Assembly (NCBI GenBank): GCA_001460835.1
Contig: CYKH01002220.1
Span: 63,969 to 127,968, forward strand
Origin: Bodo saltans
Lineage: Eukaryota; Euglenozoa; Kinetoplastea; Eubodonida; Bodonidae
DNA: 64,000 nucleotides
Direction of reading: 5' to 3'
The translations under genes and the position numbers were made by a program. Numbering within the stretch: position 1 is the stretch's first letter; each line of letters starts with the position of its first letter. Below, in pieces: positions 37,047-46,669 of this stretch. The notes under the pieces were generated by a model. The model was given only the letters and a program-made list of their open reading frames with translations, searched no databases and had not been told where the DNA came from.

Positions 37047-37162
37047 CACTCCAAGGTGTTGAGGCACCTCTAACTTGGCACAGAAAACTTGGTCAACTTG
37101 TCTTCCATGTTCTTTCACACATTTTTCAACTTTGCGCGTGCTACCTTTTTTGTGTGTTGTGA
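36632..37162 (+). CDS. truncated cathepsin L-like copy: signal peptide plus I29 prodomain only
   Basis: 176 residues. It is identical to the first ~138 residues of the complete neighbour: signal peptide (ALTVLAVACLLAGTAVS), I29 inhibitor prodomain (FERYVADFGRQYSSTEEYLQ, GVNMFTDMTPEEW) and the mature N-terminus. It then departs just before the catalytic-Cys motif. A novel 38-residue hydrophobic tail (VEAPLTWHRKLGQLVFHVLS and on) runs to TGA at 37160. It has no protease activity. It may be a young pseudogene left by an incomplete tandem duplication. It could instead be a secreted stand-alone propeptide, since I29 domains without a protease (CTLA-2, Crammer) inhibit cathepsins. The absence of any visible difference from copy 2 implies recent duplication or gene conversion. 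Confidence 0.8.
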   Translation: MQRALTVLAVACLLAGTAVSKRPKWHQLEGYTFERYVADFGRQYSSTEEYLQRQTIFYTKLKSMQAHNADGTKTWKRGVNMFTDMTPEEWKAYNKAYKSPNRAPPSSVHVAADQANGVPFPLEVDYRTWTSPRVLTDVTLQGVEAPLTWHRKLGQLVFHVLSHIFQLCACYLFCVL

Positions 37163-37256
37163 ATTGCATCGGTGGTATGACGATGGCAGCGTTCTGTCAA
37201 AAAAGACTCTTTTAGTAAGCTGTTGGCTGTTTTCTTTTTGCGTGGAGAGGTTACAT

Positions 37257-37675
37257 CGATATGCAACGCGCATTGACCGTTCTTGCAGTGGCCTGCCTGC
37301 TCGCTGGCACCGCTGTGAGCAAGCGCCCCAAGTGGCATCAGCTTGAGGGCTACACCTTTGAGCGCTACGTGGCCGACTTCGGCCGCCAGTACTCGAGCAC
37401 CGAGGAGTACCTGCAGCGCCAGACGATCTTCTACACAAAGCTGAAGAGCATGCAGGCGCACAACGCCGACGGCACCAAGACGTGGAAGCGCGGCGTGAAC
37501 ATGTTCACCGACATGACCCCTGAGGAGTGGAAGGCGTACAACAAGGCGTACAAGTCGCCCAACCGTGCTCCCCCGTCGTCCGTGCACGTGGCCGCTGACC
37601 AGGCCAACGGCGTCCCCTTCCCCCTCGAGGTTGACTACCGCACGTGGACGTCCCCCCGTGTGCTGACTGACGTGA
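37257..37675 (+). repeat. direct repeat, copy 2 (419 bp)
   Basis: The second copy of the repeat at 36628-37046, offset by 629 bp, forming the 5' part of the complete cathepsin gene. Confidence 0.9.
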
Positions 37676-38415
37676 AGCACCAGGGCTCCTGCGGCAGCTG
37701 CTGGGCCCACTCTGCCACGGAGTCCTTCGAGAGCTACTACGCCCTGTCCACCGGCATGTTGCCCGTGCTCTCTGTGCAACAGCTGACGTCGTGCACCCCC
37801 TACGGCACTGCTGGTTGCGATGGCGGTGATGCCGTGCTCGCCTTCATGTACATCAACTCTACGTTCTACGGTCAGACTGAGGAGTGGGCGTACCCATACA
37901 GCGACTTCTTCTACCCCGAGCGCAACCCCAACGCGACGACCTCGGTCTGCAAGAACGTGACTGACCTGTTCCCCAACAAGACTCCCTACAACTGGTTCGC
38001 CGACCTGAACCGCATCGGCTGCAACGGCTATGGTGCCGTGACTCCCAACAGCGCAACGAGCACGAAGAGCGCGCTTGCCACCATCGGCCCCCTGTCGATC
38101 TCCGTCGCTGCCGGCAACTGGCAAGACTACGAGTCCGGTGTGCTGCAGAACACTGCCGCCAATGGACAAACGAACGAGTGGAGCATTGACCACGATGTCC
38201 AGATGGTTGGCTACGGCCACGATGCCGTCCTTGGCCTCGACTACTGGATCGTGCGCAACTCTTGGAGCACCCTCTGGGGTGAGCAGGGCTTTATCCGCCT
38301 TGACCGCCCTGCAGTGGAGCCCTGCAGCCCTGACGGCACCACGTGCGGCACCAGCGGTTGCCTCAACGGCCCTCACTACCCCTTCGTGAAGGAGAACCCT
38401 CCCCAGCCCTTTTAG
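37261..38415 (+). CDS. cathepsin L-like cysteine protease (papain family C1A)
   Basis: 384 residues. The order is signal peptide, I29 prodomain (to ~residue 115) and mature papain-fold enzyme. The catalytic set is present: oxyanion Gln and nucleophile Cys in HQGSCGSCWAHS (~37678), His in SIDHDVQMVGYGHD (~38185), and Asn in YWIVRNSWSTLWGEQGF (~38250). There are several N-x-S/T sites, as expected for a lysosomal/endosomal enzyme. Kinetoplastid cathepsin L-like proteases are lysosomal digestive enzymes and often occur in tandem arrays. The C-terminal extension typical of trypanosomatid cruzipain/brucipain is absent; the protein ends soon after a Cys-rich loop. Codons are strongly biased to C/G at third positions, unlike most neighbours, suggesting high expression. 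Confidence 0.94.
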   Translation: MQRALTVLAVACLLAGTAVSKRPKWHQLEGYTFERYVADFGRQYSSTEEYLQRQTIFYTKLKSMQAHNADGTKTWKRGVNMFTDMTPEEWKAYNKAYKSPNRAPPSSVHVAADQANGVPFPLEVDYRTWTSPRVLTDVKHQGSCGSCWAHSATESFESYYALSTGMLPVLSVQQLTSCTPYGTAGCDGGDAVLAFMYINSTFYGQTEEWAYPYSDFFYPERNPNATTSVCKNVTDLFPNKTPYNWFADLNRIGCNGYGAVTPNSATSTKSALATIGPLSISVAAGNWQDYESGVLQNTAANGQTNEWSIDHDVQMVGYGHDAVLGLDYWIVRNSWSTLWGEQGFIRLDRPAVEPCSPDGTTCGTSGCLNGPHYPFVKENPPQPF

Positions 38416-38694
38416 ACATTCATTTGTTTGGTAGGTGTGAGCGAAATTGGCACAATATTGAAAAAAGAAATGCAAGATGAGGTCACGGAGAAAGAAAAAA
38501 AAAGAAACGTTCTTTGTGAAGGGTTCACAAAATTTTCAACAAGCGCGTGTGATATCTTTCAAGAAAAGCTGATCCCTCTGCCTTGACCACAATATCCATT
38601 CTCTATGACATCGACAACGTCCTGATGTTTATTGTGACAAATTAGACAACGTTAAGTGCAAAACTATAGATTCAGTAGACATCATTTTTCTAAC

Positions 38695-40371
38695 ATGAGT
38701 GACAAGTATCTCAAAAGTGAGGAGCAGAACCTTGTGCATGGCCTCGGCACTGAGCTGTGTTGGGGATGGTCCCCGGCACTGAATTTTACCGAACTCGTGT
38801 CCCGACGGTGCTTAGGGCGCCTTTTGTCAAGTGGTGCCGTAGAAGAGCCGGTTCATGTGCCGGCAGCTGCGAAGTCAGTCCCTGAACTGGGCGACGACCT
38901 CGACGCACTCCTCGCTGATTTCGACTCGGCGAAGGCAAAGCGCGACACCGCCGCGGGCAACTCAACCTCAGGAGGTACTAATGGTGTTGACGACAAAAGC
39001 GACGTCCACATACTGCTGTGCGGTGCCGCAGATGTGAGGCATATTATTCGCACTCTAGCCGCCATCAAAGGGCTCCGTAAAAGGGCGCAAGACCTTGACA
39101 CAAACGTTGGTGGGCCGACGATCCACTTTTATCTCCATGAACCAAATCTGCGTGTCCACGCGCGTCATCTCTTCTTCCTTCAGTGGCTCTGCGATGCTGT
39201 GTTCTCGTTCGACAAGCTCGAGGATCACGTCACCATGTTCCTTGAAGTGTTTGGCAACGCGATGCTGCGTGACATCACTGCGATTCAAGTGAAAGATGTT
39301 GCCACCAAGCTGGCTCGGTCACTTGATAGAGAAGACGGCCAACTCATGAGCATGGTGGATTTCCAATTTATGAAGGCGAAGGAACGTGACTTCGTAGAAA
39401 CACAGCTCAAGAACTGGGGACGCGATGCCTCTGTTGCTCACATTGAAGCAAATTGGAATCGGCGATTGCGAACTGAAATGGCGGAACGCTTTGACAACAA
39501 GGACAATATTATTGATTGGGACTTCAACTTTCACTTGCACGATTACACCCACGCTGAGTAGTTTCCAGAGTACCGCACGTGGAGGAACACTGGCGTCGCG
39601 TTCGATTATTGCCACATCAACCCAAGGAAGGGGTTCCAGTACGAGTACACAGTGGCAAACAAGACGCTGTGCCACTTTGACAAGAAAGGCAACGGGGTGT
39701 ATGTGGGAGATATCAAGAACGGCCCATTCTTTACTCTTGGAGTGGATACACGGAATACGTTCCTGCACCCTCGAAACGCGGACGGGACGTTGAAGTACGG
39801 AAATGGCACCATAGCCATGCACAACGTGCGAGCCTGGCTGTACGAGTTGATGTGTGGCCTTGAGTGGCCATGGGCAGATCATGCATTCGCTTGGGACGAC
39901 GCTGCCAATTACAACTACCTCCCAAAGGGCACACCAAGTGACATCGAATACCACGCTGAGATCCCAAAGGCCAAGTTTCACTTTGTGGGGCTTGAGTTGG
40001 AGAGGTTTCTGCAACCACGTGCAGGGCCGACAAGCGATAAGCCGAAGTTTGACCTTGCGTTTATTGGCAGCAACTCCACTCAGTTCATGACACCTCAGTT
40101 GTTAGCATGCATGGCAGATGACGGTGTGGTGGTGTGCGAGACGGCAAAGTTTATTATTGACTGCAAGGAAGATACCAAGGACCGTTTCACGGATAAAGTC
40201 ATCGAGCTTGGAAAGGCGGGCGGATGGGTTGAGGACCCTGTGGCAACGGCCTTCACGTTGAAGGATCAGCCACCACCGAATAAGACCGAATACGCTCTCA
40301 CGGAGCCTCAGAAAAAGTGTGCAGCAAAACTTGCGAGCAAGTTTGTTATTGTCCTCACCAAAATGAAGTAG
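38695..40371 (+). CDS. DNAAF3: dynein axonemal assembly factor 3 (PF22) with one in-frame TAG
   Basis: 558 codons including the internal stop; human DNAAF3 is of similar length. The N-terminal motif GWSPALNFTE matches DNAAF3's WWGLSPALDL. Further shared blocks are DVHILLCGAADVRHIIRTL, FLEVFGNAMLRD, REDGQL...KERD, IDWDFNFHLHD, EYRTWRNTGVAF, GDIKNGPFFTLGV and AMHNVRAWLYE. DNAAF3 acts in the cytoplasm to preassemble axonemal dynein arms. A TAG at 39559-39561 splits the frame between HDYTHAE and FPEYRTWRNTG. Both halves stay in one frame and are well conserved, and the stop falls at a variable position. It may be a recent nonsense change, a base-call error (CAG expected) or read-through. The ATG at 38695 is the first in this frame; upstream in-frame sequence has none. 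Confidence 0.88.
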
Positions 40372-40528
40372 TGGTGTGATACGCTTACTTACTACCGCTG
40401 GGGGAGGTTGTCAATTATTCCGATTACGTGTGTGCTCCAAGTTTTGCGTGTTTTCTTTTCTTAATTGTACAATGTTCGTACGTGTTTGTTGATTTCATTT
40501 ATCTCCACATCAAATAAGGTTCCTCAAC

Positions 40529-42988
40529 ATGAGCGACGCATCCGACGCTTCTTTTGAAGTGGGGTTGAACGAGTGGCATCGGAACAACGCAACTCCCCAC
40601 CATGAACACAACAACAACAACATTGCGTCAGACTGGCACGCTCAACTTGTTGGAGGTCCAGCTGCGGAAGGGATCGAGGAGCTTCGCGCTCCAGCTCAGA
40701 GAGCTCGCCGGCCGTCCCAAGCCCCAGCGGTAGTGGACATGAGTTCTTCACCGTTGCAGCATCACAGTAGTAGTATCCATGAGGGGTCCTCCTCCATTCG
40801 ATTTGATATGGATATGAGTGGTGGCGGCAATGGGCAACACCACAACACCAGTCGACATCGAACACCACTACTGGGCGAGAGTACGATCGAGTATGAAATC
40901 CTTTCGCCCTTTTCTCCCCCATCGCGTCGTACACCATTGTCGCATCATGTTAGCCAACATGGTGGCGGTGGTAAGCGTGTCGTCGTGCAAGGTGGGGCTC
41001 GACGAGCTCACTCCAGCAATGGAGGCGGAGGAAGCGCGAGACACAGCGAGGACGGCGCAGGAATTGGGGAGCCCCGTTACCGTGATCCACTGGAGCGACT
41101 GTACCATGTTGGTTTAGATAGAAAATTGGCAAAGCAACAGTGGGCGTGTCTCGAGCGGGCAAAGCGCCGCGTTCAAGACGACGCGAATGAACGATGCACA
41201 TTTCAGCCTCAAATTTCTCCTTACGCGGGATCTATTCAGCGGCCCAAGGAGTTATCGCCAGAGTTTCGTGCTACTGACGAAGTACGTCGCAAAGTGGAAC
41301 GCGTAGCCAGGCGGCAACGCGAACTTGCTGAAGAGGAGATGATTCAGTGTACATTCAAGCCGCTCACATTAAGCGCGGCAAAGCTGCACGCTTCTGCCTT
41401 GCTAGACCGCAGCCACTTGCATGAAAACCTCTTTGAAGATCACAAACGGCGCCAAGAGTTTCGTGATTTCTTGCAGATGGAGGCCGTTAAGGAAATCGAG
41501 GAGAGAATGTTGTACCGCCGCGACCCCTCTGCAGAGCGGCGACACAACGTTGAGAAGGCAATAAACGATGAGACAGACTATGCTGCCTATGGTGGGTTAC
41601 CATCCCGGGGCCCAAACCAGCAGCGGTCGCCGCGTGATGTTCTTACCGTCGAGGAGGTGAACGCGATTGTGGAGCGACTGTTACACGCGTCAACTCATCA
41701 CGTTGACTTTGACCCAATGGAGAACGGAGAGACCTTCCGACCTTCCATCAACCCCAGATCTCACATGATTGTGGAGGAGAAGCGCCTTCGTGAAGTCGAC
41801 GCCGGGGGTTTGGATAACAAACCGACTATTACTACGGTAGTCGTTCCTTCGTCTCATAAGAAGGACAGCACCTCCCACCACATTGCCAACCATCCTGTTG
41901 GCTCGCACGCACAAGAAGCACAAATTGCAGCGGCTCGTGCTGCTCACGCGATAGAAAGGCGTCGGCATCACGCCATCGCCCTCTTCAACACCCTCGCCCA
42001 AAGAACCATTGAAACTCAGCGCAAGAAACATACAGATATGCCGCCACTCTCACTTGATGAAGCGGCGTTGTCAGCGTGCAGCCTTCCGTTAGACGCGTTA
42101 CAAGACACTGCAGAGATCCTCCTCCCTGCATCACTCTTCCAAGAAGTGAAACGTGGTATTTGGATGATTGCGACAAAAAGTGGTGCATCCCGCATCAATC
42201 GAGAAGACTTCGTAAAGTGCTTGCTTCAACACACAAACTTTTCATCGTCCGAAGTCTCAAAGGCAGTGGCAGCGACGATCATTACAAATCCTCAACCTTC
42301 CCAAAAACGTCAGTCGAAATCACCCGGTGTGGAGGTGAGGACTGCACCTCCTCCTCCCCTCAGCGCGGAGGACAAAGATCGCAACCATCTCCAGTTGGTA
42401 GAGCGGCTCCTCAGGAAGCAGCGAATTGCTCAAGAACGCCTACAGCAACAGAGAGAAGAACAACGGGAAGAGGAAGAGCGCCGTGACGCGAAGTTGTGCT
42501 CGTTTCAACCAGAGCGACGATCTCGGGTTGGGAGATCGTCATCACCGCGAGTATTACAAAACCTTCAATCGAAAGCTACCACCATTGAGCGCCCCCCTCG
42601 CGGTGCGATAGGAGAGTCAAAGTCCCCCTCCAATTCGCGAAGAATTTCAGTGAGGAGCGGCGCGGCAGAGATGGAGCATCACGTACCCGCCTTTGACGAG
42701 CTGCGTCTGACACCACAAGAAACTCGTCCACAATTGGATCATCTTGGCGCATCATCATCGCCAGTCACGAACAGTGCCGCACACACGTCCACCACACTCC
42801 ACTCGAAAAAGAAGAATGCGAGTGCATCCTCACCAATGCTCGCCTGTTGTGTTGCTGCCCAAGGGCGAAGGCACAGCTGCATGAGCAGGGATGCCATATC
42901 AGAGCATGCTGCGTATGGACCACCGAATGCACTCAAAGACTTCGGAACAGTGCTCATGAAGCGCCAATTCGAGACTCGGAGCGACTAA
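40529..42988 (+). CDS. unknown protein with C-[T/S]-F-x-P motifs and coiled coils
   Basis: 819 residues, not assigned to a named family. After a disordered His/Asn/Gly-rich N-terminus come helical charged blocks. They carry recurrent C-T-F-x-P type motifs: RCTFQPQISPYAG (~41190), IQCTFKPLTLS (~41345), GETFRPSINPRSH (~41730) and KLCSFQPERRS (~42495). Such motifs recur in many kinetoplastid and ciliate cytoskeletal or flagellar proteins, so an axonemal or cytoskeletal role is plausible but unproven. A central helical region (RAAHAIERRRHHAIALFNTLA) and an EF-hand-like but calcium-site-less stretch (RGIWMIATKSGASRINREDF) are visible. The tail is Ser-rich. Confidence 0.82.
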   Translation: MSDASDASFEVGLNEWHRNNATPHHEHNNNNIASDWHAQLVGGPAAEGIEELRAPAQRARRPSQAPAVVDMSSSPLQHHSSSIHEGSSSIRFDMDMSGGGNGQHHNTSRHRTPLLGESTIEYEILSPFSPPSRRTPLSHHVSQHGGGGKRVVVQGGARRAHSSNGGGGSARHSEDGAGIGEPRYRDPLERLYHVGLDRKLAKQQWACLERAKRRVQDDANERCTFQPQISPYAGSIQRPKELSPEFRATDEVRRKVERVARRQRELAEEEMIQCTFKPLTLSAAKLHASALLDRSHLHENLFEDHKRRQEFRDFLQMEAVKEIEERMLYRRDPSAERRHNVEKAINDETDYAAYGGLPSRGPNQQRSPRDVLTVEEVNAIVERLLHASTHHVDFDPMENGETFRPSINPRSHMIVEEKRLREVDAGGLDNKPTITTVVVPSSHKKDSTSHHIANHPVGSHAQEAQIAAARAAHAIERRRHHAIALFNTLAQRTIETQRKKHTDMPPLSLDEAALSACSLPLDALQDTAEILLPASLFQEVKRGIWMIATKSGASRINREDFVKCLLQHTNFSSSEVSKAVAATIITNPQPSQKRQSKSPGVEVRTAPPPPLSAEDKDRNHLQLVERLLRKQRIAQERLQQQREEQREEEERRDAKLCSFQPERRSRVGRSSSPRVLQNLQSKATTIERPPRGAIGESKSPSNSRRISVRSGAAEMEHHVPAFDELRLTPQETRPQLDHLGASSSPVTNSAAHTSTTLHSKKKNASASSPMLACCVAAQGRRHSCMSRDAISEHAAYGPPNALKDFGTVLMKRQFETRSD

Positions 42989-43242
42989 GACGCTGCTCGC
43001 AGCACCAGCACACAAATCAGCGGAAATAGACACTTTACACAGACATCAAAATTGTATTTATTTTTTTTGGGTGTCACAAGAAAGAAATCAATTTTGACGG
43101 TCGAAATCTTGTACGTTACTACACAGTCTCACACACAAAAACGCGGATCTGGGGGCTTACGTTATGTTGTTGGCCACGCAAATAGTTTTCATTTATCCTT
43201 TATTGCTGCTCCCTTAAAGAGGGCAAGACGACACACATAAAT

Positions 43243-44592
43243 ATGGTTGTGGTGTTACATCATCCCGTTCCTGCACCTCCCCCGACAACCAAGGTGAGCG
43301 CCACAACGCCTCGAGCTGCCACCACAACGGCTTCCTCGTCCCACACCGGCGACAGCACTGCAATTGCTCTTCGTCCCCAGACAGCTCCATCATCGGCTGC
43401 TCAGCGATTCGACAAAAGGCGGCACCACGCATTTGTAAAGCAGCTGCAAAGCACGCTGTTGGCGGCGCGGTTGGAGACACCGCCCGTTGGTGTGAGCCGA
43501 GCTGAAATAGATCGACGCATTTCTATTCTAGAGAGAATGATTGAAGATGTAGGTAAAATGAGTTTGGAGGCAGCTGCTCAACAAGAAGCCACCTACAACG
43601 CACGATACGTCTCAGCCGAGAAAAACCGCCTCCGTCGAGAAGAGTCCTTTTCGAAGTTGAATCAAGTCAGTGATCGTCGCCACACAGAAAACCATGAGAA
43701 CCACCGTGATGAAGAGGCACTATTGCTGCGGCATCGGAGACGCACGACGGACCACCGCACTCAAAAATGCCAAGAGACGTTGGAGGAGGCAGCGATTGAA
43801 AGATTTCAGCGTGGCGTTGCTGCATCTCAGCGTCGAGAGGCTCACTTGAAAGAGCTCGAAGAAAAGCGGGAGGCGGCAGTAGCATATCACATTAAGGAAG
43901 CACGCCGATCTCAACGTTACGACGAGGAGCACCGTGTTAGAAATGAATACGCCCATTTTAAAACCATTCGGTTTGAAGATCGACGACAAGCCGTGGAAAA
44001 TCGCCTTGACATCATTTCTCGAGAGCGCCTGCAGCGCGGTTACGAGGTCAGCGAGGTGGCACACCGAAAACTTTACGTTGGTGACTCCGTTCAAGCCAAG
44101 CGCCGCGCACAATCAGACGCGGCAGCGGAGAAAAAAGCACGTGATGTTCAAATCCATCTTGAACGTGCTGAGCAACTCGAAGAGAATCGCATCGACTCGA
44201 TTCGCAGAAAACGATATGACCGCTGGAGTGGTAGACAGGATGTGATGGCAGAGCTCGTGTTTTCAGAATACCTTTCGCTTGCTGATGACGCAGTGATCCG
44301 CGAACGCCGTCATGCGAACACCAAAGCGGGAGGTGGTGGTGGTTTGGACGATAGTGGCGCCTTAGCCATTGACAACCAACACGAAAGTAGCAGCTCCCGA
44401 AGAGGCAGCGTTGTGAGCCCACCATCAGTCCCACTCCACCCTCCCACTGCTCAATCGTCAACAACAGGAAAACAAAATTCACCATCACGTCACGGTTTGT
44501 CGCCACCATCTCCGAGACGTAACGTCAATCAATCTGCATCGCTGTCGTCTGCTCGAAGGCACGACACCATTTCAAATGCTTTGTCAAAGTGA
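43243..44592 (+). CDS. unknown highly charged coiled-coil protein
   Basis: 449 residues. Residues ~55-370 are almost continuous helix rich in Arg, Glu, His and Gln, with many RRxxxE repeats (for example RHTENHENHRDEEALLLRHR). This predicts a long coiled coil. The N-terminus (Pro/Thr/Ala-rich) and the C-terminus (Ser/Pro-rich, GVVSPPSVP-like) are disordered. Composition is typical of flagellar or basal-body proteins, and a coiled-coil gene with C-T-F-x-P motifs lies directly upstream. No specific function can be given. Confidence 0.8.
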   Translation: MVVVLHHPVPAPPPTTKVSATTPRAATTTASSSHTGDSTAIALRPQTAPSSAAQRFDKRRHHAFVKQLQSTLLAARLETPPVGVSRAEIDRRISILERMIEDVGKMSLEAAAQQEATYNARYVSAEKNRLRREESFSKLNQVSDRRHTENHENHRDEEALLLRHRRRTTDHRTQKCQETLEEAAIERFQRGVAASQRREAHLKELEEKREAAVAYHIKEARRSQRYDEEHRVRNEYAHFKTIRFEDRRQAVENRLDIISRERLQRGYEVSEVAHRKLYVGDSVQAKRRAQSDAAAEKKARDVQIHLERAEQLEENRIDSIRRKRYDRWSGRQDVMAELVFSEYLSLADDAVIRERRHANTKAGGGGGLDDSGALAIDNQHESSSSRRGSVVSPPSVPLHPPTAQSSTTGKQNSPSRHGLSPPSPRRNVNQSASLSSARRHDTISNALSK

Positions 44593-44821
44593 GAAGGACG
44601 TTTTTTCCCCTCAAAACTGTAATGTCTCAAGTTGTGTACAATGTAGCCTTATGCATTTGAGAAGCATCTCGACAAGATGTGAAAAGTCGGCACGGAAAAA
44701 AATAAAAAATAAATGTGTGAGTGTCTTTTCTCATTTTTCTTTTTCGTCTTTTTCCCTTTGCGTTGAGTGGCCATTCACTATTCCGTGAAAGAGGACACAC
44801 TCCTTTTGGAGCGTTGCAAAC

Positions 44822-46495
44822 ATGTCACAACTGACTACAGCAGCAGCAGCAGCGTCGACACAGCAAACGTTGGATCCCTTCCTCGGGCCCGCGACGACAT
44901 TTCTGACAACTGTTCCTGTGCCTCCCATCTGGCTGCTGCTTCTGGCAAGTCTTAGTGGATGCCTTCTCAATGGTCTCTTAAATTACTTCCTTGCTCGAGC
45001 CTCAGATGTTGCGCTTCTAAGTAGCCGCATCGACAACAACAGTAAGGGTGGTGGTGGCAGCGAATTCGCCTCACCGTTACAGCAGCAAACCCAGGCACAA
45101 AATGCACAATTTCAGAATCAACAACATCAAGATCTTCTTGGGGTGTCGTTTCACAATATGAGCAACGATGGGAACGTTCAAAATTCTTCTTTCAATCGAT
45201 ATGGTTCGATTGGATCCACACCAAACAACGCAGACCTTGGACTAAAAGCATCTCGCGCATATGAGCGGCATGTTGCGTTCGCAGCTGCAGCCAGACGTCA
45301 TTGGCGCAAGCGGCACCCCACAAACAACGACGACGATGAAGTAGGCGAGCACACACCGCTCAACCCATTTATGGAATCAGATGCGATAGTGACAAACGAC
45401 CAGCTGCATTTCCCTGCAAGCCCAGCAATGCTTAGCGGCGCCTACGGGAGCTTCGAAGACAACTCTGAGGCATTAGCGATACTGAAGGCGAAAGCTGCTG
45501 CAGCAGTAGCACCGACAGTGGCTCCAGGTCCGACGCCTGTGGCTCAAGGGCCTCCACAAATTTTCGTGACACCAACGACAACCTTAGCACAATCATTTGC
45601 CATGGCGGGCGGCACGGCACCACCTGTTGGAGTTGAGGCCGTCGTCGCAGCAGCAAATCTGCAGTCAACGCTTCGTGAGATCCGCCTCGAAGCGCAGTAC
45701 GTTGTGTTCGACACAAATCGCTTTTTTTTGATCAGCAGCACCTTCAAATGCTTGTTGATGGTGGTGTACTTGCACTACTCCCTAGACATCCCTGGTGGAT
45801 GGAAGCGGTTTACGGTTGCCACAGGAATGTCCCTGATTTGTGGCCTGCTGACTCCTTTAGTAGAACTTCTGTGCGCCCTGTTGTTGCCTAGCGATTCTGA
45901 AGTGGAGGACGCGAGGCGGCGTCAAGCTCGCCAAGAAGAAGCAGACAAGGAAAAAGCGGACACCGTCCTCCTCGTTGAGCTTGTCCTTCGCTACTGCACG
46001 TACGACTTCAAAGACTTGACCACGGTGTTCATTCAGAATGCTGTGTTTGTCTTGCTCGGTACCATTTTTGTACCGCCGCTGGTAGGTTTCTGCTTTACGC
46101 AATTTTTTGCATACCTTTGGGTGTTCCTACTTCCCGTCATGGTGCTGTACTACACGAGAAGACAATACTACCGAGAGGCCATGAAGAAAAACCGCACGGC
46201 GTCTGAGGAGGATAGCTCCTCCTCTGGTGGTCAGCAACGAAGTGTGAGAGTTCAAGGACTGCTCGAACTGCTAAAGTGTGTCCTCCTGAAGACGTTCATT
46301 ATCTTCCTTTGCCTGTGGACGATGCAGGCTACATTTGTGCTGGCCATGGCAACAAAGGAGGGTCGAAGTTATTGGGACTCCTTGTCACTGCTGTGGGAGA
46401 TTCAATTTGCAAAGGGCATGGGAGCGTACTTTCATGAGATCCGAAATCAGAGCAGTTTCTGGCGCATAGCAGTTGTGTCCCAGCTACTCCTCTAG
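44822..46495 (+). CDS. unknown multi-pass membrane protein
   Basis: 557 residues. One hydrophobic segment sits near the N-terminus (PIWLLLLASLSGCLLNGLLNYFLA, ~44925). A ~200-residue Gln/Asn/Ala-rich soluble stretch follows. The second half has about five more spans: FFLISSTFKCLLMVVYLHY (~45725), ATGMSLICGLLTPLVELLCALLL (~45820), VFIQNAVFVLLGTIFVPPLVGF (~46030), YLWVFLLPVMVLYY (~46110) and LLKTFIIFLCLWTMQATFVLAMA (~46285). An acidic-basic helix (DARRRQARQEEADKEKAD) lies between spans. No transporter signature is recognised. Confidence 0.8.
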   Translation: MSQLTTAAAAASTQQTLDPFLGPATTFLTTVPVPPIWLLLLASLSGCLLNGLLNYFLARASDVALLSSRIDNNSKGGGGSEFASPLQQQTQAQNAQFQNQQHQDLLGVSFHNMSNDGNVQNSSFNRYGSIGSTPNNADLGLKASRAYERHVAFAAAARRHWRKRHPTNNDDDEVGEHTPLNPFMESDAIVTNDQLHFPASPAMLSGAYGSFEDNSEALAILKAKAAAAVAPTVAPGPTPVAQGPPQIFVTPTTTLAQSFAMAGGTAPPVGVEAVVAAANLQSTLREIRLEAQYVVFDTNRFFLISSTFKCLLMVVYLHYSLDIPGGWKRFTVATGMSLICGLLTPLVELLCALLLPSDSEVEDARRRQARQEEADKEKADTVLLVELVLRYCTYDFKDLTTVFIQNAVFVLLGTIFVPPLVGFCFTQFFAYLWVFLLPVMVLYYTRRQYYREAMKKNRTASEEDSSSSGGQQRSVRVQGLLELLKCVLLKTFIIFLCLWTMQATFVLAMATKEGRSYWDSLSLLWEIQFAKGMGAYFHEIRNQSSFWRIAVVSQLLL

Positions 46496-46669
46496 GACAA
46501 TTGCAAGCATCGCTTGTAATTAGTTTTGTTTTGCCGTTTGAACCGTCTTTACTTTCGAGTCACGACAACAACAAAGTCTTTTTCTTTATCAATATGCAAA
46601 ACTCTTGCGTTATTTTACGTTTGATGTTCATTATTTCAAAGCTCAGGTAAACAGTTGAGAGGGGTAGGG

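Noticed and set aside
37141-38475. 444-codon antisense frame over the cathepsin gene
   Set aside because: A consequence of strong C/G third-position bias in the sense gene, which creates open antisense frames.
39549-39582. CCACG/CGTGG inverted repeat around the DNAAF3 stop; inverting the inside would remove the TAG
   Set aside because: The inverted reading destroys the EYRxW part of the conserved EYRxWRxTGVAF block, which the given orientation matches well. A simple TAG substitution is the better explanation, so this locus is not counted as a microinversion.
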